Shown here one piece after another: positions 59,960 to 64,000 of a stretch of 64,000 nt of DNA (the first letter of the stretch is position 1; each line of letters opens with the position of its first letter). The stretch comes from a virus, in the IMG/VR virus record IMGVR_UViG_3300009011_000002, positions 1-64,000 of that record. The stretch is one strand, 5' to 3'. The notes beneath the pieces are model-generated. The model was not told the origin of the DNA. It did not search any database and saw only the letters and a list, made by a program, of their open reading frames with translations. The position numbers and the translations under genes are program-made.

Positions 59960-62900
59960 TTATGCCGCTCTTCGGTTTTGCAACATCCGCTTGGAACGCT
60001 CGACCTTGGCGTCTGCCAACAGCTGGTCGATGGTCAACAGCTTGTACGTTTCTGGTGGGAGCAGTTTGCTGAGTTTGTAAACCTCGGCTTCCAACCGTAG
60101 CGCCAAGATGTTGTCCCGGGTATTGAGCAACTCTTCGGTGAGTTCGTTGATCCGTTTCTTCAGGTTGTCGACAAACGCCTGAATACTTGGATCGATCTTC
60201 GGTTCTTCCTTGGTCCGACCCATGGTCAGCAGGTTACGCACATCCGACAGCGCAATACCCGTTGGGATACCGTACATCGGTTTGTTTGCCCCCAGCTTGA
60301 TGAACCAGTAAGTCAACAGCCACGCAATAACCAAGTCGTCGTGTTGCTTCGAATCGTGGTCGATGCGGTCGCCTTTAGTCCGCAGGTTGATCAACTCGTC
60401 CGCCAGCTTGTCGTAGGCAATACCGTAACCAGTTACCCCGACCGCTTCTTGCAAGAGGCCGTACAGCACAGCCCGGCTCTTCGACGTCGTGTTGAACCCG
60501 AAGTGTTGCTTGAACTTGAGGTAGAAGTTCTTGTTGCGGTAAGCAAACTTGGTGTTGTTCACTTCCGCATACTCCTTTTCATGGTTCACCGGATCTTGGT
60601 AGATCTGGTTATAAATCCGCGTAAACGGATCCATCCCTTTCATGGGGAGCATGATCAAGAGGTTGTCGATCATGTGGTGAGCATAGTTACGCTCGATGAT
60701 GAGCATGCTGTTTTGCAGCACTTCCAACATGTCCACGATGATCTTCGTTACGTCGTCCAGGAACGCCAATGGATAACGTCCTACCCCAACCACCTTACCG
60801 GTCCGTATACTGCGGATAATCAACGTACAGGCGTCCTTGTTGATTGCCGATGAGGTGTCCACCCCGATGAGGAAGAAGTCGTTATGCTCTTTCTTGCTCA
60901 TCTCCATCAGTTGCTCTTGGGTCACAAAGAAGTCCATGAAGAGCCCACTGTCCCGGTACTCCTTACTCCAGATCTTGTCCCGCTTGATGTTGTTGATGGC
61001 CTCCCGGGTTACGTCGTCGAACACCCGGTTCTCACCGTCCTCCACCCACATGAGCAGCAAGTCGATTTTCGCCTTACTGATACTCAGGTTCAGCAAGTCG
61101 ATGGTTTCTTTCACCCACTCCCTGTCCTTACCGAGCTGCAGGTAGTTATACACCATCGAAACCGCAGGTGCGGTAGTCTTCTTAGGCGAAGCCCTGAGCA
61201 GGCGTTCCTTGAGATGACTTTCGCTGTAGGAGTCGAAGAACTTCTCCCGCCATTCGGTAGCGTCCATCAACTTCTTGAACATGAACTCCCCACTTGGGTG
61301 GAGGGTAGTGTTCGGCGTGGTGATGTGGGCAATACCGTACGGCTTACCTTGCTTACGGGCGTTCTCCATCGCGGTCAGTGCAGAAGGTGCACAACCGTTA
61401 ATGATCTCTTCGATGAAGTTGATGTAACCGCTTTCGTCGTAGATCGTGGTTTCTACCGTGAGACCACGACCCAAGTCACCAGCAGCATCCCGACCCATTT
61501 GCGGCACAGAGATGGTGAGGGTGTTAACGTTCTCATCACCAAAGGCCTTGTAGTTCAGGTAGTTACCGGAGTCCTTGTCTCGCCACGTTGGGTTCACCAA
61601 GTAGTCCGGCATACAGGTCCGGATCTTCTTAACCGCGTCAATGAACTGAGCCCGGTTATCCGACTTCAACGTGATGAGGTGAGACTTGTACCCCCGGCCG
61701 TTGATGTAGGTCAACCAGAAGTTGATAACCTGAACCGACACGGTGTTGTGCGTGACAATGAAGTCATCCGTGATGTACAGCTGTTCTTGGTCATCAACCT
61801 CAATGCACGTCGCGTTGTCGTCGAAGGCATAGTCGATGCGGTTAACGTACAGCTTGTTGGTGAGAGGGATCATCACCGCCTTGCTGTAGAACTTGAACGG
61901 TTGAACGTTGTGTTCCTGGATCGGCAGGGTGATCTTCAGTTCACAACGGTTCTGCTGAGCGGTGCCACCCAGGCTGTTCACCAGGTACTTCACATGACGC
62001 CCTACGGTGACGCTAGGGGCACGATAAACGATTCCCTTCGTCGCACTACCACCTTGGTCCAAAAGACCGTGTAACAGCGCGATGCGGTCTTCCAGAGCAC
62101 CGTCGAGGTACTCATGTGGCAAACCGTGTTTAACGTCGAAGTTAATCTCCGCACCGTTCAGACGGCGAATGATCCGTTGGTCACCTTCACCGATCAGCTC
62201 GTAACCTTCCGGTAGGTGTTCCCGGACGTAGGTGTCTTGAGCAACGCCGTGGCTGGTGTAGTACAACCGACCTTTCGATTGCCAGGCGGTGTACATCAGA
62301 CCCATGATGTACGGATGGATCTTCAGCTTCTTCTTGGGCCCGTCAATGGGTGCTACCAACGGGACTTCGAAACGACGTCTCCCACCCTTCTTGTCCAGTT
62401 CCAACGCCAAACGAGCGGTACTGAAGTCACCGGTGATCCCGTCCTTGTTGTCGAACAAGGTCCACAAGTGTTCAGCCCCCACTTGGGTAATACGGCCGTC
62501 ACTCATGGTGACGTTGTACAGACGCATGACACCTTGTGGATGGATGCCCATCACACGGCTGGTCTTACCATGACGGTTCCAGATCTCGTCGCCAGTACGG
62601 AGTTCGGAGATCTTCTTCCAGCTAACGTTACCGTCTTCACCCACCACAGCCACTTCGTTCTGATCCCACTGCATCTTGCCTTGCTGACGCGGCATGATCA
62701 TGTACGTGGTGATGTGGTTCAGGTAAGTCCAGATGAAACTGATGTTACCCCGGTTGGCCATGAAGTTCAGTTCAGGCTTCAACCGACACACCTCTCGCAG
62801 GAAGTACCAAAAGTTAGCTCGGCATTCTTCTGCAATCCAGGTGCGTTGTTCGTTGGTCAAATCCTCAGCGTAAGGATCCACCCCTTTCAACATAGGGTTG

Positions 62901-63220
62901 TTCAGCTGGAGGAGGAAGTAGTAGTTCTTGATTCCTTGCTTCCGGAAGACTTCGGCTGTCCGGAGGAAACTGGCGTTCTTGGTAGAAAGGTCAGCCGCTG
63001 CTTTGTAGCGAGCAAAGTCTTTCAGGAAACGGACGGTCTTGATACTGCTCAGACTGTCTTCGTTGAAGTGTGCCATGATGAGTTCATCACGGGTACGCTT
63101 GGTGTGATCGATCCGCAACCTGCGATCATCGATCAGCTCGGTTGGAAGATTCTGACAGCCCAGGTAGTCCACCAGGTCCGTCGCGAACTTCAGTACGGGA
63201 TTGTCAGATTCTGAAGTCAT
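59960..63220 (-). CDS. Terminase large subunit interrupted by an intein
   Basis: ATG 63220 has GGAG 6 bases upstream and is preferred over an in-frame TTG. In the 1086-residue precursor the ATPase Walker A RQQGK ends at K182. The intein occupies 183-492, and T493 completes the P-loop. Walker B is TIYDES with D595 and E596. The RNase H-like nuclease shows D788 (GVDTSS), E843 (IIERNY) and a C-terminal Asp/His cluster (DRIDHDSKQHDD). The spliced protein would be 776 residues, in the range for phiKZ-like terminases. It cuts concatemeric DNA and drives it into the prohead. The gene is transcribed towards a shared terminator. Confidence 0.9.
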   Translation of the reverse strand: MTSESDNPVLKFATDLVDYLGCQNLPTELIDDRRLRIDHTKRTRDELIMAHFNEDSLSSIKTVRFLKDFARYKAAADLSTKNASFLRTAEVFRKQGIKNYYFLLQLNNPMLKGVDPYAEDLTNEQRTWIAEECRANFWYFLREVCRLKPELNFMANRGNISFIWTYLNHITTYMIMPRQQGKMQWDQNEVAVVGEDGNVSWKKISELRTGDEIWNRHGKTSRVMGIHPQGVMRLYNVTMSDGRITQVGAEHLWTLFDNKDGITGDFSTARLALELDKKGGRRRFEVPLVAPIDGPKKKLKIHPYIMGLMYTAWQSKGRLYYTSHGVAQDTYVREHLPEGYELIGEGDQRIIRRLNGAEINFDVKHGLPHEYLDGALEDRIALLHGLLDQGGSATKGIVYRAPSVTVGRHVKYLVNSLGGTAQQNRCELKITLPIQEHNVQPFKFYSKAVMIPLTNKLYVNRIDYAFDDNATCIEVDDQEQLYITDDFIVTHNTVSVQVINFWLTYINGRGYKSHLITLKSDNRAQFIDAVKKIRTCMPDYLVNPTWRDKDSGNYLNYKAFGDENVNTLTISVPQMGRDAAGDLGRGLTVETTIYDESGYINFIEEIINGCAPSALTAMENARKQGKPYGIAHITTPNTTLHPSGEFMFKKLMDATEWREKFFDSYSESHLKERLLRASPKKTTAPAVSMVYNYLQLGKDREWVKETIDLLNLSISKAKIDLLLMWVEDGENRVFDDVTREAINNIKRDKIWSKEYRDSGLFMDFFVTQEQLMEMSKKEHNDFFLIGVDTSSAINKDACTLIIRSIRTGKVVGVGRYPLAFLDDVTKIIVDMLEVLQNSMLIIERNYAHHMIDNLLIMLPMKGMDPFTRIYNQIYQDPVNHEKEYAEVNNTKFAYRNKNFYLKFKQHFGFNTTSKSRAVLYGLLQEAVGVTGYGIAYDKLADELINLRTKGDRIDHDSKQHDDLVIAWLLTYWFIKLGANKPMYGIPTGIALSDVRNLLTMGRTKEEPKIDPSIQAFVDNLKKRINELTEELLNTRDNILALRLEAEVYKLSKLLPPETYKLLTIDQLLADAKVERSKRMLQNRRAA
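61745..62674 (-). other. Class 3-type intein in terminase Walker A
   Basis: This covers residues 183-492 (310 aa) of the precursor. The first residue is Met, not Cys, Ser or Ala. Block B is GAEHLW with H251 and W253, block F has C472 in NATCIEV, and the end is FIVTHN (T490, H491, N492) before extein T493. The Trp/Cys/Thr set matches class 3 inteins. PHPQG-type and EHLW segments resemble the helicase intein. LAGLIDADG remnants (HPYIMG near 302; LHGLLDQGG near 383) lack the catalytic acids, so homing activity is probably lost. Confidence 0.87.
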
Positions 63221-63253
63221 GCGTAACTCCGACAAAAGCGGAATGATGAAAAG

Positions 63254-63280
63254 GTAGCCTAGGCCACTGGCCTAGGCTAC
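63254..63280 (-). terminator. Hairpin terminator
   Basis: A near-perfect 13-bp stem (63254-63266 with 63268-63280) is followed on the minus strand by CTTTTCATC. It lies after the stop of the 74-residue gene and before the terminase. Confidence 0.8.
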
Positions 63281-63291
63281 CCAAGGGGGTG

Positions 63292-63516
63292 TTACTCGCT
63301 CGCTTCGTCAGCGTCACTGATATCAGTGATCTCGGCACAGTCCTTACGGCGCTCGTAAGTCAAGACGCCGAGGTCGTCGTAGATGTGAACGTCGCGGTGC
63401 TCACCGTTCTGGAGTACAAACTCCTCGCGGGTTTCCTGCGTTGCTACGTTGTACATACGCACGACAACTTCTTTGTCATCGCTGCAATGCGCTTGAACTT
63501 TTACGGCTGAGGTCAT
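63292..63516 (-). CDS. Small acidic unknown protein, 74 residues
   Basis: This very acidic small protein ends DADEASE. It is flanked by terminators on both sides, so it has its own transcript. A ribosome site (GGAG) lies before the ATG. Function is unknown. Confidence 0.62.
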   Translation of the reverse strand: MTSAVKVQAHCSDDKEVVVRMYNVATQETREEFVLQNGEHRDVHIYDDLGVLTYERRKDCAEITDISDADEASE

Positions 63517-63543
63517 ACGCTTCTCCTACGTTAAAGACAGAGC

Positions 63544-63568
63544 AGCCGGGTCGTAACCCGGGCTGCCC
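63544..63568 (-). terminator. Hairpin terminator
   Basis: GCAGCC-GGGT pairs with ACCCGGGCTGC (one bulge) around a CGTA loop, just after the stop of the edge gene. Confidence 0.7.
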
Positions 63569-63580
63569 CCACTGTAGAAT

Positions 63581-64000
63581 TTAAACCTCTACAGTGACAC
63601 CTGTGGTAGCCAGCTGAAGTTCAGTGCCATTGGCCGCTTTATTTACCCAGTTGATATACCACGTTTTACCTTTCTGCAACTCGATGTTGATCGGGTTGTT
63701 CTTGTTCCAGTCGGCGATCGCAAAGCGCCAGCGACGACCATCTTCGTGCATAAAGTCGAAGTGGGTCGGGTTTGGAGCTTTGTCTTCGTCGTAGGTGTCG
63801 TAGCTCGGGTTGACCTTCCAGAACAGCGCATCCAGCCACGCTGCTTGGTTGGCCATGCCGTTGGTGAGGTTGAAGGTAGACGACGTACCATTGTTGACAG
63901 CCTTGACGGTGAGTGCGTCGTAGGCAGCCTTGGCAGCATCGAAACCAACCGTCCAGCGGGTACCTGGGCCGTTGACATCTTTGTTCAGGATGATCTCCGT
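63581..64000 (-). CDS. Partial virion-like protein, 5' end beyond the window
   Basis: The frame is open from the right edge with no stop, so an internal Met at 63856 is unlikely to be the start. The visible 139 residues are Asn/Thr/Gly/Trp-rich, with a beta-sandwich look and ending TTGVTVEV. This composition is typical of tail-fibre or other external virion proteins; that is inference. Confidence 0.65.
   Translation of the reverse strand, partial: TEIILNKDVNGPGTRWTVGFDAAKAAYDALTVKAVNNGTSSTFNLTNGMANQAAWLDALFWKVNPSYDTYDEDKAPNPTHFDFMHEDGRRWRFAIADWNKNNPINIELQKGKTWYINWVNKAANGTELQLATTGVTVEV

Noticed and set aside
63581-63856. Taking the Met at 63856 as the start of the edge gene
   Set aside because: The frame stays open to the window edge with protein-like content, so the Met is more likely internal.
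1-64000. tRNA genes, CRISPR arrays, insertion sequences
   Set aside because: No cloverleaf with conserved loops, no regular repeat-spacer series and no transposase-like frame were seen by eye. A tRNA scan would be needed to exclude unusual tRNAs.

Overview
The window is a densely packed, bidirectionally transcribed piece of a giant (jumbo) tailed-phage genome of the phiKZ-like, nucleus-forming type (Chimalliviridae). The diagnostic genes are fragmented multi-subunit RNA polymerase genes (a beta' N-terminal part carrying NADFDGD, a beta C-terminal part, and two separate beta' C-terminal parts), a candidate chimallin (phage-nucleus shell), a divergent PhuZ-like tubulin, a gp75-like SF2 helicase, a very large terminase, and a paralogous set of inner-body-like head proteins. 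The GC-rich composition and AGGAG-type ribosome sites suit a Gram-negative host. The Pseudomonas-phage EL/Noxifer branch is my best guess, but the host cannot be proven from this window.

Layout. 1-8057 (minus strand): a run of overlapping virion/inner-body-like genes, several carrying an (A/S)GNE or GAE tetrapeptide that looks like a prohead-protease site. 8088-12084 (plus): two virion proteins, the second baseplate-wedge-like. 12149-16222 (minus): more inner-body-like genes and a membrane-bound HELGH metalloprotease. 16303-18159 (plus): the exonuclease and motif A half of a family B DNA polymerase. 18216-23049 (minus): further structural genes. 23089-25339 (plus): a conserved protein plus the beta' C-terminal subunit assigned to the virion RNA polymerase. 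25403-47358 (minus): an early/nucleus block whose core order (chimallin, beta'N, many small genes, SSB-like, gp68-like, gp69-like, gp70-like, betaC, beta'C, helicase) matches phiKZ gp54, gp55, gp68-gp75. 47606-48706 (plus): a lone unknown gene divergent from chimallin. 48848-55522 (minus): small genes, the motif B/C half of the DNA polymerase, a compact overlapping small-gene cluster, and PhuZ. 56116-56748 (minus): a proteasome-like Ntn hydrolase. 57348-59905 (plus): three genes, probably virion-related. 59960-64000 (minus): terminase and two downstream-type genes, the last cut by the window edge.

Standout observations. (1) Both the helicase and the terminase are interrupted exactly inside the Walker A motif, between GK and T, by related inteins. 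They lack an N-terminal nucleophile but keep the Trp/Cys/Thr signature of class 3 inteins, and their LAGLIDADG endonucleases have decayed. (2) The family B DNA polymerase is split between motif A and motif B into two genes on opposite strands about 31 kb apart. (3) A repeated 19-base promoter-like motif precedes chimallin, PhuZ, the gp68-like gene, the beta C-terminal gene and the Ntn hydrolase, and is a good candidate for the early promoter read by the virion RNA polymerase. Two further promoter-like motif classes are also visible. (4) There is an unusual 600-base AT-rich non-coding region and a nearby set of iteron-like repeats.

No tRNA, rRNA, CRISPR array or insertion sequence was seen. 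Rho-independent-type hairpins punctuate nearly every operon end, and those between convergent genes look bidirectional.
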